A stretch of 64,000 nt of DNA, taken from the NCBI GenBank assembly GCA_037176885.1, contig JAWWNJ010000188.1, positions 124,001 through 188,000 on the forward strand, read 5' to 3'. Position numbers and translations under genes: made by a program. The DNA comes from Favolaschia claudopus (lineage: Eukaryota > Basidiomycota > Agaricomycetes > Agaricales > Mycenaceae). Below the pieces are notes generated by a model. The model was not told where the DNA came from. It did no database searches and saw only the letters and a program-made list of their open reading frames with translations. Positions 21,887 through 33,306 of this stretch are shown piece after piece. Each line of letters starts with the position of its first letter. The stretch's first letter is position 1.

Positions 21887-24800
21887 TCAATCCCAAACCA
21901 ACCTCCCACCCGCATCCACGCTCGCCGTCATCCCCCCGCCGACTTTGTTGTTATTAGACGCCTTGCTGGCGGCCTGTGATTGGGCTGTCGTATGTGGGTT
22001 AGTGGCGGTAAGAAACAAAGTAGAATGAATGAAGGATCGGGGTAACGGTGAGCGGGAAAGCTCCGTCCGTATGAGCTACAGATGATGGTGGATACGAGGG
22101 ACGAGGCAAGGCGAGGAGACACTCGTCTATCCCTGCGAATCCAGAGCCGCCGTCGCTCGATACGCGCGCACAACCCCCGTCCGACTGACTAGCCCACCTC
22201 AGCTCAAAGTATAGATAAACCACTCACCCTTCATCCTCTCCGCCTCCAGCCCCCTCCGATGCGCCTTCAACGCAGCCTTTTGCGCCTCCTCCTGCGCCGC
22301 CTTGGCAGCTTTCGCCGCCTCCCGCTTCTTGGCGTTTTTCTTCGACTGCGCGCCGGTGCCGGAGCCTAGAGCAGCAGTGTTAGTGAGTCAGGAAGAAGAG
22401 CAATTGAGGAGAAGAGAAAGAAAAGAGGAGAGAGGAGGAGAAGAGAGGGGAGGAGGAGGAGGACAACCCACCTGAAGGTGTGCTACTGCTGAAGGAAGAC
22501 GAGGCGCCTGCGGGACGTGATTGAGCTGAAGAAGAAGAGTCAGTAATTGGTGTCACGATAAAGGGCTGGGAGAGGAAGAAAGAGAGATAGCTCGAGGGCG
22601 AGGACGAGACGATGACAGCAACGCTCAACGAAGCAAGGAGGAAGATACGGCCTCGCAGGCGATACACTGCGATCCCGCTCGTTGACACGCTCGTGTCAAA
22701 CGGCGTGCATGTAACGAAGGAACACCCTCATTCCCGGCTCGTGGATGCACGAAAGCACGATAGGCCCAGCCCATCGCCCGTTAAGACGCTGGTACTCAGG
22801 CGGCGTGCGTATATCGTCCCCGATAGTCGACAACGAAGAAACATGCTCGTCCCAAGCGCATAGCCGCAGGCAACAGCGAGCACGAAAGTACGGCAATCCC
22901 AGCCCGTGTCACGAGCACAGACCCCAGCGATTCATCGTCGGGATATCCCCGCCACCTTGACCCGCCCCTCACATCCTGCCTCAAGGCCACAATCCCAACC
23001 ATATCACCATACGACACGATACGGTGGCCCTACGCGCACGCACGCCGGGGTGTCGCGTCTCGTCTCGCGTTATCTCGTCTCCTCCGACCAAAATACCCTG
23101 AGATGACACCCATCCCTCCTCAATCAGTCATCCATCCCTACGCAAACGCCAAAACACCCGCGTCCCGCGTTATTGATACCAGTATCGACCTCCTCCTTGT
23201 CCCCGTTCCTAGCTCAATTGAAGGCATATGCATCCCCCAAAACACCGACATCTACTCGTATGCCCCGATCCACGGACGACGCGCGACGGGAATGCTGATA
23301 GACAGACATCCCCTTCAGCCTCGCCAAAACGTCCCCAACAACGCGGTCCGCCATCGTCGAGGCACGCAGCGGAGAAAGAAACAAGAAAGCGCGGCCAGTT
23401 ACCAACGACGACCAACCCCGCCGCCACGTACACCCTCGACACCCCAAGAACGAGAACGCAGAGAAACGAAACCTAAAAAACACACAACTCACCAGCCCCC
23501 TTCCGCCTAACAGGCACGAACCCCCACTCTCCCTCCTCCTCCCGCTCCTCACCGCCTTCCCCACCACTCACCCCTCCCCGGCGCTCCATCTCGTCCGCCT
23601 CGTCCGCCGCCCTCAATGCCGCTTGCACCTCCGCGTCTGTGAGGGGGTCGTCGTGTCCCGATGTTTCAGCGTCGTCTGTATCTTCGTCTTGTTGCTGACG
23701 ACCGGGGGTAGAAGATGAAGACCCGGGGACGACGCGCATGACGCGCGCGAGGGCGGGGTAGTCTGGGGAGGAGGCGGGGAGCATGCTGGAGATAGAGTAG
23801 AAGGTTAGTAAGGTAGTGGAGGAGTGAAAGAAGGAGAAGAGGAAAAGCGAAAGAAGGAGGAGAAGAGGAAGAAAGGACGGCAAGACGAGGAGAGGAGAGG
23901 AGAGGAGAGGAGAGGAGAGGAAAGAACGAAAGTTAAGAAAGGCAGGGAGAGATGAGGGAAGGGGCAAGCAAGAAGACGCCAAAAATGGATGTATGTATGG
24001 ACGCATAAAAAAGCGACTTGACGACCAGCGGAGAGGAGGAACCGTCGACACGTCGGTGAATGACGAAGGGACGTAGAATGTAAGTGCAGTCCGGGCACGC
24101 CTACCCCCAGCGCTGGCCTCTGAAAGAGATGACCTCACCCGAATCTCCCCATACCGCTGACTCGACCCACCCCCAATAGCAACGATCCACGTCATCGTAG
24201 CCAGCGAGCGAAGGTACAAAGACGGCGAGGCGGGCGAGGAAAGCACGCTGGAGGAAGAAGCAAGTAGTGGAAGGATATGGCGAAGGAGAGAGAGGGAGAA
24301 AGGGAGGAGAAAGTGAAGGAGGAGAAAGAAAATAACAGCACCAGGAAACGCCCAGAGGACCAGAAAGGCGTAGAGGAAAGGAAGAGTGGGAGGAGAGGAG
24401 GAAATAAAATGTAAAACAAGAGAGAGGTAATCGATGTCAAATGAGATAAGATAAAAGGCGAATGCAGGAGACGACTTGACGAGGAGAAAGCGAGGCGGAG
24501 CCAATAGACCATCGACAGCAACATCTTCGTCCTCCACCGTCAAGGACAAGGGTAGGTAGGAGGTACATGGGTACCGGATACCGTACCACCTTCATCGTCC
24601 GGCCTTGAAGAAAGATGAAGACGATCCCCATCCGTACCTCCCGATGCGCACCACCGCAACCGTCCTTGTTTCTACCGAAACAGCAGGCGGGGTACACCCA
24701 GAGACGATTGTCAAGGCGGGCAAGCCCACGCCAAGTACCCATGCTTAGGTAGAGTAGCAGCACCCAATGCGAATGCGAATGCGCATACCAGGAAAGAGCC

Positions 24801-26210
24801 TAAAGAAGAACACACAGGGCAAGAAAGAAAGATTGAAAGAAACCCCAGCTGAGTGACGTGGCACCGCGACGAAAAAAAAAACCCCCCATTTGGGTATCTG
24901 CGGTGCGTCGACGACGGACATGCACTGCACGAAGTCCAAACTCGCAGCCTCCCCGCTCGCGTCCGTCGTGGACATAGAGAGAGACGCGAAACGAACGAGG
25001 AAAAGGAAAGGTCATCGAAAGAACGAAGACGAAGAACGAAGAAGAAATGGAGACAAGGAAAGGTAAAAAGGCCTAAGGCATCGACCGCGGGTACGCGAGC
25101 CAGTGAGGGAAAGGCAGCTCGGGAGCTCAGTCGAGAGAAAGAAGAGAAGGACGAAGAGAGCCCATAAGTCACACTTGGGCGGGAGAGGGAGAAAGGAAGG
25201 GAAACAAAGGGAGAAGAAACGACGGAAAAAGGAAAACGAGGAAGCAGCACTCACTCATCCACCCCCGTCTTCCTCGCCTTCGGCAACAACCTCTCCGCCA
25301 GTGGTCTCTTCGGCGGCCGATCCCTAACCCCTCCTGCATTCCCTCCTCCTCCTCCGTTACCCTTAGCAGGAACGCGCATACCGGGCAACGGAATCTCCTC
25401 CGCCTCTTCCTCGTCTTCCTCATCTCCTCCTACCCCAGCAGCTTCCTCCTCCTCCTCAGTGACACTGAGACTCGGCGGCTGACTCGCGCTCGTGCTCGTC
25501 GTATCGCCCCCTCGCCCAGGCCCGACGCGCGTCCACCCGTCGTCCGTGCTCTCCCCCCCCGCGGCAGAGGGGGGAGCAGCCGCAGAAGAAGAGGCAGAAG
25601 ACTTCTTCTTGCCCTTAGACCTCTTCTTACCCGCCGTAGACGCAGAGACAGAGACAGCGGCAGGTACGGAGGCAGGCGGCGTCGGAGTCCCTGCCTCGCC
25701 CGCCGCCGCCGCCGTAGTAGAACCGGTGGGAGTGGACGCAGCAGCACCCCCGTTCCTCCGTTTCTTCGAATGCGCCTTCACCTTCGTTTTCTGCTGACTT
25801 TCTAAGGCGTCGGCGTCGGCGTCGTCGGCAAATGTACCGGGGAGGGAAGAGGATGGTATAGGTGCCGTGGCGGGCGGGGTGGTCGAATCGGCTGGCGAGG
25901 ATTTGTTGAGGTCCTTGCGTTTTGATTTCTTCGGCTGGGCGGGTGTCGACGCCACAGATGGAGCGTCGGGGGACGTTGAGTTAGGAACGGGCACGGGCAG
26001 AAACCCCACCGCGCCGTTGTCCTTCCCAGCTTTCGCGCCGCTTTTCTTCTTCTTGCTCTTCAAGTTACCCTTCTCGCCCGCCGACGAAGGAGACGCGGAA
26101 GAGGAAGACGCGGAGACGGTGTACCCAACAGCGACGGCCCCGCCGACGACGAGCGCCGCGGCTGTGAGGAGCGTTTCCGGGGAGCTGAGGGTGCTTTGTG
26201 TCGTGCCCAT
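21887..26210 (-). CDS. Conserved basidiomycete membrane-anchored low-complexity protein, 5 exons
   Basis: Exons (minus strand): 26210-25255, 23785-23493, 22525-22472, 22365-22228, 21984-21887 (sum 1539 nt, 512 aa, in frame, all GT-AG). Residues ~10-35 (ETLLTAAALVVGGAVAVGYT) form one membrane segment near the N-terminus. The remainder is Lys/Ser/Ala-rich, with KKKKSG and KKRSKGKKK clusters, an acidic stretch, then LLPKARKTGVD joined across intron 1 to DMLPASSPDYPALARVMRV. Exon 4 encodes a basic helix (KKNAKKREAAKAAKAAQEEA) and the protein ends GGRLVWD. I recognise this layout from hypothetical proteins in other basidiomycetes but know no function. Introns 1 and 2 (1469 and 967 nt) are extremely long for such a genome. 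Confidence 0.7.
23891..23920. repeat. AGAGG pentanucleotide microsatellite
   Basis: Six perfect AGAGG units lie within intron 1 of the 21887-26210 gene, which is strongly pyrimidine-biased on the sense strand. Confidence 0.85.
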
Positions 26211-26428
26211 TCTGTTTTGTTTTTGTGAGGGTTTTGTGAGGGTTATGAGTCGGCTAGTAGCGGATATTTATGGGGATTAGAGGGTGTAGGAGGTAGTATA
26301 AACTGGCAAGGAGTGTCGATGACGAGCGAAGGGTTTATGGGAGAACTCAGAAGGAGTGGGACGGCGACTTGAAAGCGGAGTCGTGCGGGATGACTGCGCC
26401 GGAGAAACGTGGCACCACATCAATGGAT

Positions 26429-26470
26429 CATCAATCGCGTACATAAACCACAACAACGCGTCGTTCAACC
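26429..26470 (-). promoter_or_regulatory. Shared 42-bp upstream element with an ACGCGT box, copy 1
   Basis: In gene orientation this reads AACGACGCGTTGTTGTGG ... TGTACGCGATTGATG. It lies ~220 bp before the start of the 26210 gene. Near-copies precede two other minus-strand genes (31009-31050, 34217-34258). All three contain ACGCGT, the MCB box bound by MBF-type cell-cycle factors in yeasts. Confidence 0.5.
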
Positions 26471-26796
26471 CTTCACTTACCTCTATGTGGTCTGGTGGGT
26501 TAGCTCGTCTAAAAGCCCGTCGCCCTCTGCTCTTCCAAGGCTCTTAAACCGCGTCAGCTACACATTTTCAAATTGTTAAGTGAAGTCCTTCCAAAATCAA
26601 TTCATTTACACATGAATCCTTAAGCTCAGACGCGGTAAGTAAACACATCCGAGCTGCTAACATTGAATATTGAATGAACAATTCCGAGTCGACTCACAGT
26701 ATAATAAAGATACCAGCGACTACTGAATTTTTGGCTCGTCAGCTCCGAGCTTTACCCGCCAAAAAGCAAGCAAAAGCGCGACGAGGCAAGCACGAG

Positions 26797-26915
26797 AGGG
26801 CTCAAGCCCGAATCAAACGGGACTGGAGCCACTTGGACAACTGAGAAGCGCTTCAATCACTCTGCCTGTGAAGCATGTGAAGTCGTGTACACTTCCGCTA
26901 CCAACCATCTAAGTC
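26797..26915 (-). ncRNA. Degenerate tRNA-like unit
   Basis: A T-arm-like block (CCCGTTTGATTCGGG on the minus strand) has an upstream GGTAGCGG that resembles the other units in this array. The acceptor strands no longer pair and the B box is altered (TTTGATTC). It is probably a decayed member of the family. Confidence 0.3.
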
Positions 26916-27000
26916 AACCCCGTCCGAGTCCCCAGTATAGGTACCAAAACAACAACGAGAAAGAAAGAGAGAGAAAAGTTAAACGTGCGTCCACATCAGA

Positions 27001-27141
27001 CTTAGCAGCCCGAATCGAACGGGCGCACCTTACTACCCTACTTTTCTTTGCTGCTGTTCGTTCCATTCGGCATTGACCATACACAGTCCTAATTCAAAAT
27101 CGGACCTGCCAGCTTCATTCACTGCGGTACCGACTATCAAG
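27001..27141 (-). ncRNA. tRNA-like pol III-type unit 1 (long form)
   Basis: Outer strands CTTGATAG and CTGCTAAG pair at 7 of 8 positions with wobbles. The T arm is GCCCG-TTCGATT-CGGGC and holds a B box (GTTCGATTC). The 5' hairpin is weaker (TCGGTACCGC) than in its relatives. The 141-nt span is the longest of the family. A TTTT run follows ~30 bases downstream. Confidence 0.4.
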
Positions 27142-27240
27142 AGGGGTTCGCCTAGTAAGTTCCCGCTGCGGTTATCAAAACTTTGAACTACCAAAAACGA
27201 CGACGAAAAAGCGCCAAAAATGAAAAGGTGACATGTCCAA

Positions 27241-27332
27241 GCTTGGAAGCCCGAATCGAACGGGCGCACCTTACTACCCTGCTGATCTTTCTTGTGGTAA
27301 TTAGGGTAAGTTGCGGACCACCGCTACCAAGC
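27241..27332 (-). ncRNA. tRNA-like pol III-type unit 2
   Basis: Outer helix GCTTGGTAG pairs with CTTCCAAGC (8 of 9). It is followed by the tight hairpin GCGG-TGGT-CCGC, a central helix (CTTAC with GTAAG) and the T arm GCCCG-TTCGATT-CGGGC. T-runs lie 3' of the unit. The length is 92 nt. The layout is a cloverleaf, but the D-arm equivalent has a four-base loop and no normal anticodon loop is apparent. Confidence 0.55.
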
Positions 27333-27459
27333 TTCTCTTACATCTCTCCTTAGTATTCGCTCAGTCATACTATTATGGGTCCGGTTTGAAATCGTTCCAA
27401 TTTTATTAATCAACGCAAGCTCTTCCAACCGCCGTTGATAATAAGTATTCTGTTCGGGA

Positions 27460-27535
27460 TTGAGTCCCAAATCAAACCAGCTTCATTCCCTGTTATTGAC
27501 AAGTCTCGTAGACCTTCATTACCAAGCGTCGACTT
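27460..27535 (-). ncRNA. Decayed tRNA-like unit
   Basis: The minus strand retains GCTTGGTAATGAAGGTC and GGTTTGATTTGGG, matching the 5' and T-arm parts of neighbouring units, but the stems are lost. It is probably a relic. Confidence 0.3.
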
Positions 27536-27723
27536 GAATCCACTTGAAACCTTGAGTAACGAGTTCAATTAAAGACTCCCTTGTTCACGAAGTTCTCTCT
27601 GGCAAACGAATCAAGACTAGTTCCTCGCCATATCAATCACCGAAGACGAAATTTAACCACACTCAGCCACACTTAACCTTCCGTCGCAAAACCTCCAAAA
27701 AGACTAGACTATCGCGTCATTAC

Positions 27724-27811
27724 GCTTGGCATCCCGAATCGAACGGGTGACCTTCATGTCTGAGCATCCCTGACGACAATTGAACGAAGGCGCAGACCAC
27801 CGCTAGCAAGC
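27724..27811 (-). ncRNA. tRNA-like pol III-type unit 3
   Basis: The 5' part is GCTTGCTAG then GCGG-TGGT-CTGC. The central helix is CCTTC with GAAGG, and the T arm is ACCCG-TTCGATT-CGGGA. Outer pairing with ATGCCAAGC is partial (GCTTG/CAAGC). A TTTTT run follows ~25 bases downstream. Confidence 0.5.
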
Positions 27812-27970
27812 TTCCCTCAAGAACTTCCAGTGAACCTCATATGAACAACGGACCCACCACGGCGATCACAAAGAAAAAGGAGGAAAGGAAAAATAAATCA
27901 ATCGTGAACTCAACTCGAAGGTCACTATTGTAGGCAAGTAGCAAAAAACGAACATGCTGGTCGAAAGCGT

Positions 27971-28058
27971 AAACCCGGCCCCCGGATCGAACGGGCAATT
28001 TTCGACAATTGATTGCAACGACTCTGTGAAGACGTGGACCATCCACCACTGGCGAGCT
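27971..28058 (-). ncRNA. tRNA-like pol III-type unit 4
   Basis: Here the 5' hairpin is GTGG-ATGGT-CCAC, a compensated change relative to GCGG/CCGC in other units. The T arm is GCCCG-TTCGATC-CGGGG. The central pairing GTCTTC with GAAAAT has one mismatch and the outer helix is weak. A TTTTTT run lies ~25 bases downstream. Confidence 0.5.
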
Positions 28059-28273
28059 CTGTTGAATCTTCCGAAGGTCAGCCATACTTACTTTCCGACT
28101 TGAAACCACCCACTCCGACTGAACGCTATCCCGTTGACTGACCATTGACATAAATCCGAAAATTTCAAACAGGCATACTATTATTCACACAAATTCTGGC
28201 GGGCACTCAAACAATTCCACCCTTCACCGGGTAAAAGGACGAAAAAGAATCGCACAATTCCTTTGCGGCTCAC

Positions 28274-28369
28274 ACCCGGCTCCCGAATCGAACGGGCAAT
28301 CTTCGAGAATTTACTCGATGCCATTCTGTGTAATTTTGTGAAGATGTGGACCATCCACCATCGCCGGGT
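28274..28369 (-). ncRNA. tRNA-like pol III-type unit 5
   Basis: This is one of the best-folded members. The outer helix ACCCGGC/GCCGGGT is perfect (7 bp), the hairpin is GTGG-ATGGT-CCAC, and the central helix is ATCTTC/GAAGAT (6 bp). The T arm is CCCG-TTCGATT-CGGG with a canonical T-loop. TTTTT follows ~28 bases 3'. The T-loop and the GG in the 5' hairpin loop could make the usual tRNA elbow contact. Confidence 0.6.
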
Positions 28370-28627
28370 AGTATTGTAGGAATCGAATCTTTAATTCTAT
28401 GGCTAAGCTTAAGTCATATGCATACATTCTCGTTCGAATTACAGTAAATCGAACAACCATCTAGTCCTCTCTTCCTTTGCTTTCAACTCTCGTCCCAGGG
28501 CTGCAGAGGATCTCGAAATATTCGCTTCTAGTATAAGATTGAATCCAACACTTTGAAGTTTTGAACGCATCCTGAGCTCGAGCCGAAGAAAAAAAAAACA
28601 CGCACATGTTGCACATGTTGACAAGCG

Positions 28628-28726
28628 AAACTCGGCAACCCGAATCGAACGGGCGCACCTCATTGACCCTATATCTAATCGACCCCAATAACTAAGGAGA
28701 GGGGCGGACCACCGCTACTGAGGTTT
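28628..28726 (-). ncRNA. tRNA-like pol III-type unit 6
   Basis: The hairpin is GCGG-TGGT-CCGC, the central helix CCTC/GAGG, and the T arm CCCG-TTCGATT-CGGG. The outer strands AAACCTCAGTAG and TTGCCGAGTTT pair with a bulge and wobbles. A run of ten T residues follows about 30 bases downstream. Confidence 0.5.
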
Positions 28727-28968
28727 CTCTAACCTCTCTACTCATTCGCTCAGGGATTCACCCACTTCCACTCATCAATTCACTGACCTGAGTCCGGGTA
28801 TCGTTCAGGCTGTTTAGTTAAGTAATCGAAACTCGATATCACGAAGATCCCAGGTGGACGCCGCGCATTCCGAAGAGAAGGATACCAGTACTCAACTACC
28901 TCACCTTTCCTTCCGAAACGAACGAAAATGAAGCGCAAAAAAACACTCGACTTCAATTTCTTGATAGA

Positions 28969-29063
28969 CTTGGTAGCCCGAATCGAACGGGCGGACCTCA
29001 CTGCTGTATTCGTATTCGTCGCAAACTTCAGACCGGCGAAAGGTGCGGACCACCGCTACCAAG
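28969..29063 (-). ncRNA. tRNA-like pol III-type unit 7
   Basis: The outer helix CTTGGTAG/CTACCAAG is perfect over 8 bp. The hairpin is GCGG-TGGT-CCGC, the central helix ACCT/AGGT, and the T arm GCCCG-TTCGATT-CGGGC. A T7 run lies ~25 bases downstream. With units 2 and 5 it gives the clearest structural case. Confidence 0.6.
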
Positions 29064-29322
29064 CTTCTCTCAGATCTGTCCCGCTCAACGATACAAGACG
29101 GCCATCCATTTCCCAGTTGTCCGAGTGTAATTTTGGTCCTTTGGATCGTACCATCAATTGCAATCCGAATCGCCATGCATGGTGCTGCATTGCAACAAAT
29201 CGTTGACAAATTGAACTCGGATATCGTGAAAACCGCAGGTGGACCTACACCCTCAACAACTCGCACGCAAAAAGGGAAGGAAAGCGGGGGAAAAAGATGC
29301 TTGTCCCTCTCGATCGACTCAT

Positions 29323-29401
29323 GCCTGGGATCCCGGATCGAACGGGCCCACCTCCCAGCTTCATGGAACTGAATGAAGGTACGGAACACCGCCCCAAGGG
29401 C
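29323..29401 (-). ncRNA. tRNA-like pol III-type unit 8
   Basis: The hairpin is CGG-TGTT-CCG, the central helix CCTTCAT/ATGAAG, and the T arm CCCG-TTCGATC-CGGG. Outer strands GCCCTTGGG and TCCCAGGC pair with a two-base bulge. TTTTT lies ~27 bases 3'. Confidence 0.5.
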
Positions 29402-29528
29402 TTATTGTATGTCCCTTTGCGTTGACCAGAAAAGCATCAGTTGCAACTTGCTCGATTCGGTGTTGAATTCTTCTGTCCAAGGGCTGGCTCGATCAAAATA
29501 CTGAAAGTCATTAATGACCTCACCTCTG

Positions 29529-31014
29529 CTACGTTCCTCGAACGGTTTCACAGAAGCGTGTAACATCCAAAAAATTCACAATCCATCGACCAATTCCTGC
29601 CGAAATTGTGAGCTAAATCCCACCAGATATCATAAGAATCCATAAACTCACCCGCCATCGCAGAGCAGACTGTGACTCCCCGGAATACCCAACCCAGACA
29701 GTGCGAAACTACACAAAGAAAAAGAGAGGTAAGAAAAAATCAGTCTCAAAACACGCAACACATCCCGAGCTTGCTCACCTTCTCCCACCCTAACCCAACC
29801 AACCTCGGAAAGCTGTTCTCCAACGGTACCCGCATCACGTCAAACTCAAACTCAACTAACGAGAGCGGCGCCGCCACATCCTCAAGCATCTCGCTCAAGA
29901 GGCCATCAAGCTGGTGGCACTTGGCGTAATAGTCGTGTTGAAGCTGCAGTCGGAAAGTATGAAGACGTTTGCATCGTGTGAGAGTTGCGAGAGTGGGATG
30001 TAACATCGGTGGGACACTATATCTGTCTGCGCCGGCGTGGCGGATACGCAGGATGCGGAGGGCGGGAAAGATCTTGGGAACATCGAGTGTGGGTGTGTTC
30101 ATCTGTGATTATAACAACGAGTGTTTAGGAGGGAAGACCAATGAAGTTAATGATCATAAACACACCGTCACAACAAAGTCGAGTACTTGAATCGCATTGA
30201 AAGACCCCATAAGATCCCAACGAATCGGCAACCCCGTCGCGTTAATATGAAATGCCTCCAACTCGGATAGCTCGAAGGGAATATGGGGCGTCGGAGGCCA
30301 GTAGCATCTACCGTCCGGCCGGATCCTCCCATACATCCACATACTCACGCGCAGCGATTTCAGCCGCATATGCATAACAGCGTCTGAAGCGTCATTACTC
30401 AGCGCACGTTCCGCAGCCTGGTCGAATCCGATTTCGAGGTGTTGAATTGAGGAAGGGAAGCGTTGTAGGAAATCGGTACAGGTCGAAAACGGGCCAATGA
30501 CGGTTAGGATGAGGCGGCGAATGGAAGGAAATGTGAGACTGGGCTGCGGGAGCATTAGATGCTCGAATTTCTGAGGTTCGATGGTCGCAACTCGAAGAGC
30601 TAGAGTTTCCACGTGGGGGAAGCTGATGCTGAACAATTTCTCGAGCGATTTGGATTCTCCAGGGCCAGCGGTGAGACGCAGCTGGCGAATGTGGTGCACT
30701 AGGTGCGGGGAAGCAGTGAGTGCGTTGTGGAGTTGCTTAATGCGCTGATGAGATCCAGGGAACTTGTCGCGATCGCCATGGGTAAATCCTGGCGACCTGA
30801 ATAGATGAGATTGGGCAGAATTCACCCATGAATGAGCGACCAGAGAGCAGGCAAGGAGGTTGGGAGTAGAGTCAGCAATTAGGCTGATGCATAAATCCAA
30901 GAGTTCCTGTATTTCGAGTGGGTTCTGTCGTCGCATGGCTCGGGATGATTGTGGTGGGAAGGAAGAGGAGGTTTGATCGAAATTTGATCGTTGATGAGTA
31001 CGATCAGACATCAA
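29529..31014 (-). CDS. F-box-like / leucine-rich protein, about 4 exons
   Basis: Exons (minus): 31014-30166, 30102-29779, 29708-29652 and a tentative last exon ending at 29529. If the third intron is not spliced, the frame stops near 29613. An alternative start at 30936 (MRRQNPLEIQELL) begins directly at the F-box-like motif PLEIQELLDLCISLIADS ... LLACSLVAHSW ... AQSHLFRS. Downstream are loosely repeated leucine-rich segments (HIRQLRLTA, ETLALRVATI, RRLILTVIG, QHLEIGF, KSLRVSM, RILRIRHAG). Proteins of this kind are usually substrate receptors of SCF ubiquitin ligases. The partner and target are unknown. The F-box is degenerate, so the ligase role is an inference from the family. Confidence 0.7.
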
Positions 31015-31050
31015 TCACGTACACACGCCACAACAACGCGTCGATTGCTT
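31009..31050 (-). promoter_or_regulatory. Shared 42-bp upstream element with an ACGCGT box, copy 2
   Basis: In gene orientation it reads ATCGACGCGTTGTTGTGG ... GTACGTGATTGATG. It overlaps the most upstream possible start of the F-box-like gene, which favours the internal start at 30936, with the element then 73 bp upstream. Confidence 0.5.
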
Positions 31051-32475
31051 TACGCGTTCAGCGTGACACCAATGAACGAATCAACAAGCAAGCTAACCCA
31101 AGCGAGAAAATAACACTTTGAGGCCGCCATAGCCGTTGGCCTGTTTCAATCCAGACCCAACTCAGGCAGTAAATTGTCCCCGAAACATGGTTTTGAGTAT
31201 CGATTTACACTTGTTACTGCAATTCTAGGTCAGATATCTTGATGGCTTTGCTCGATCGAGAGCCCGAAAGATGTCAGATGAGGTTGCCAAAGATCAAGAA
31301 TGAATTTAGGACTCGTTCGATGTGGAGGCAGCGACGGCGCCACAACATAGCAGCAATTCATCGATGACCGAATCTTTTGGACAAAACAGATAAATCTCGC
31401 ATTTTTCAGACACTGTTGATGTTAAGCGACCTTCCTACATGAGTCGCTGGTGTATTGAGGGTGAGGGTGATCAAACTCAAAGAATAATTGCGTATTCAAA
31501 GCCGACTGTAGCAACTGCGCAGTCGATGGCAAGTCCGCGTCGTTCAACCGCTAATCTGCATTTCAGATGGCTTACGCCACCTGTGCGACGTGGCCTGTGA
31601 TAATATGTATGCGCTATACAGTTGAAGTTGTGGCGAATCGAAGAATGAACTTCCATGACGACTTTGTGCAATGTATCGCTCTTCACGGTTCGAGCCCGGG
31701 CTGAACCACGTTTTGCCTGTGGATGGAAGGAATGCGCGGGAGAGGCTTTTGAGGGATGGCGTGAGCTGCGTTTTTGACAATGGTCTCGCGCATATGTAAC
31801 TCCGTCCAATGTGGGATGATGGTAAACCCTAGACGTTGCGCGAAATTGTCGGAGTCAGAGAGCTAGAGCGCGAAAGGACGAACTCTGTTTGTTGCGGTAC
31901 CGATAGTGCCATGAAAATGGGCTGTACGGCGCGCTGAATTCGTATATAAGTCCCTGCTTCGAGCCTGCCTGCCTGCTTCCGTGTGTTGTTTGAGGTGATC
32001 AACATTTTGTGCTGTTCTGCCGTTAGAAAGAGGTTCGCAATTTTTCGGTTACCGTGTCAAAACAAGATTACCCCTGTCTTACGCGTGGCCTGGTGGATTT
32101 CTCGAGAATGTGTTGCGTCAGTTTCCTGTTTGAAGATAGGTTAAGAGTCGAATCGCCTCGCTTTGGACACGTGTGATCACCTCAATTACTGGGGTGAAGC
32201 AGAATCAGATCGATCGTTGGGCATTCAAACAGTAGAAAACTAGGAGAGCTTACCTCTCGAAGCAACCCGAGGATGCTTGGATTCAGTAGCTGTCCGCTTA
32301 GTCCGTTCATGCGTGAGAGTAGGTTGGTGCTTAGCAGAATAACAATGAAGAGTGTCGAGGGAAATCTGACGCGATGTTAGATCATATAAGTACAGAAGGC
32401 GAACTCGAAGTCTTATATGTACTGTAAACAGGTAAGATGTAAGTAAACGGGTATAGTGAAAACGTATGGCACACA
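31051..32475. other. Intergenic, no gene recognised
   Basis: Only short overlapping frames are present and I identify no domain. No tRNA-like unit, TIR or tandem array was seen here. Confidence 0.5.
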
Positions 32476-33254
32476 TACTGTCTCATAATTAAAAACACAA
32501 CAATGTGCTGTGGTTCCCGAATTTTTTCAACAATGTGACTAGTTTTCGCTTCAAAAAACACGATGCGACAGTTTTCGTCCCGGAAAAAACACAATCTGTG
32601 GTCATTCTTCCATAAACACCACAATAAAGGCCTTCAGGCCGTATAAATAACAATGCAAGTGTCTTGACGCGAAATCGAGAGAATACTGAACATAAACCTG
32701 CCGAATTATGCCGGTGCCCCATCACTTCCGGATCGCCGGTGGTTTGATTCCCAGGCAACAGTACTTTCGGCAACGGTTTAAAACGCTACGAAGGTACAAT
32801 CAAGGTTGAGGAAAGTACCAGTATGCCGCACAACAGCTCATAATTTAGACCCAAATTTCCGTTGGCCCTCAGGCAAATTGAAATCTAAATTTGAGTCTAG
32901 CGAAGAAAAATACTCTTCTGACCCAGGAAACATTGCATGTTTGAAGTAGGTCTTGGTGCACAAACAGAGCCTTGTTCATACTTGATCCTACTAAATAGCT
33001 TTCTTAACATAATGTTCCGAATTGAAACTGCTACACAGTCGAAGCATCTAAGCAAAAATCAGTAGTACATCAAATCGCCTCTGTGCCGAAGCTCGGCCGA
33101 GCTATTTACAAAGTTACTGAGTTCACATTGCGTTTTTTCTGAAATCGTAGGCGGATTGTGATTTTTGACGGAAAGATTCACCATGAATTGTGATCTTTGA
33201 ACTCACTGAGTAGAGCTTCATTGTGTTCTTAGAAAGGGTAATTATGAGACACTA
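32476..33254. mobile_element. AT-rich MITE-like element, 16-bp TIR
   Basis: TACTGTCTCATAATTA (32476-32491) and TAATTATGAGACACTA (33239-33254) are inverted copies with one mismatch. Both are bounded by TA, which suggests a TA duplication. Subterminal CACAAT-type boxes recur near both ends. The 779-bp interior has no coding capacity. It is a non-autonomous element; the right end lies only about 50 bp beyond the stop codon of the AP-2 sigma gene. Confidence 0.55.
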
Positions 33255-33306
33255 TACCGCCCATAAAAACGGATTGCTCAACAAAATAAACCAAGGTCCC
33301 ACACGC

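Noticed and set aside
23473..24549. 358-residue minus-strand open frame
   Set aside because: Only its C-terminal ~100 residues are an exon of the 21887-26210 gene. The rest is pyrimidine-rich intron 1 that happens to lack stops.
24711..25250. 179-residue Phe/Ser/Leu-rich minus-strand frame
   Set aside because: The composition reflects the pyrimidine bias of the same intron. There is no domain and it lies between two well-supported exons.
27241..29063. Calling the tRNA-like units ordinary tRNA genes
   Set aside because: No unit shows a 7-base anticodon loop on a 5-bp stem, and the D-arm loop is only four to five bases. The real tRNA at 21469 folds normally by comparison, so an amino-acid identity would be invented.
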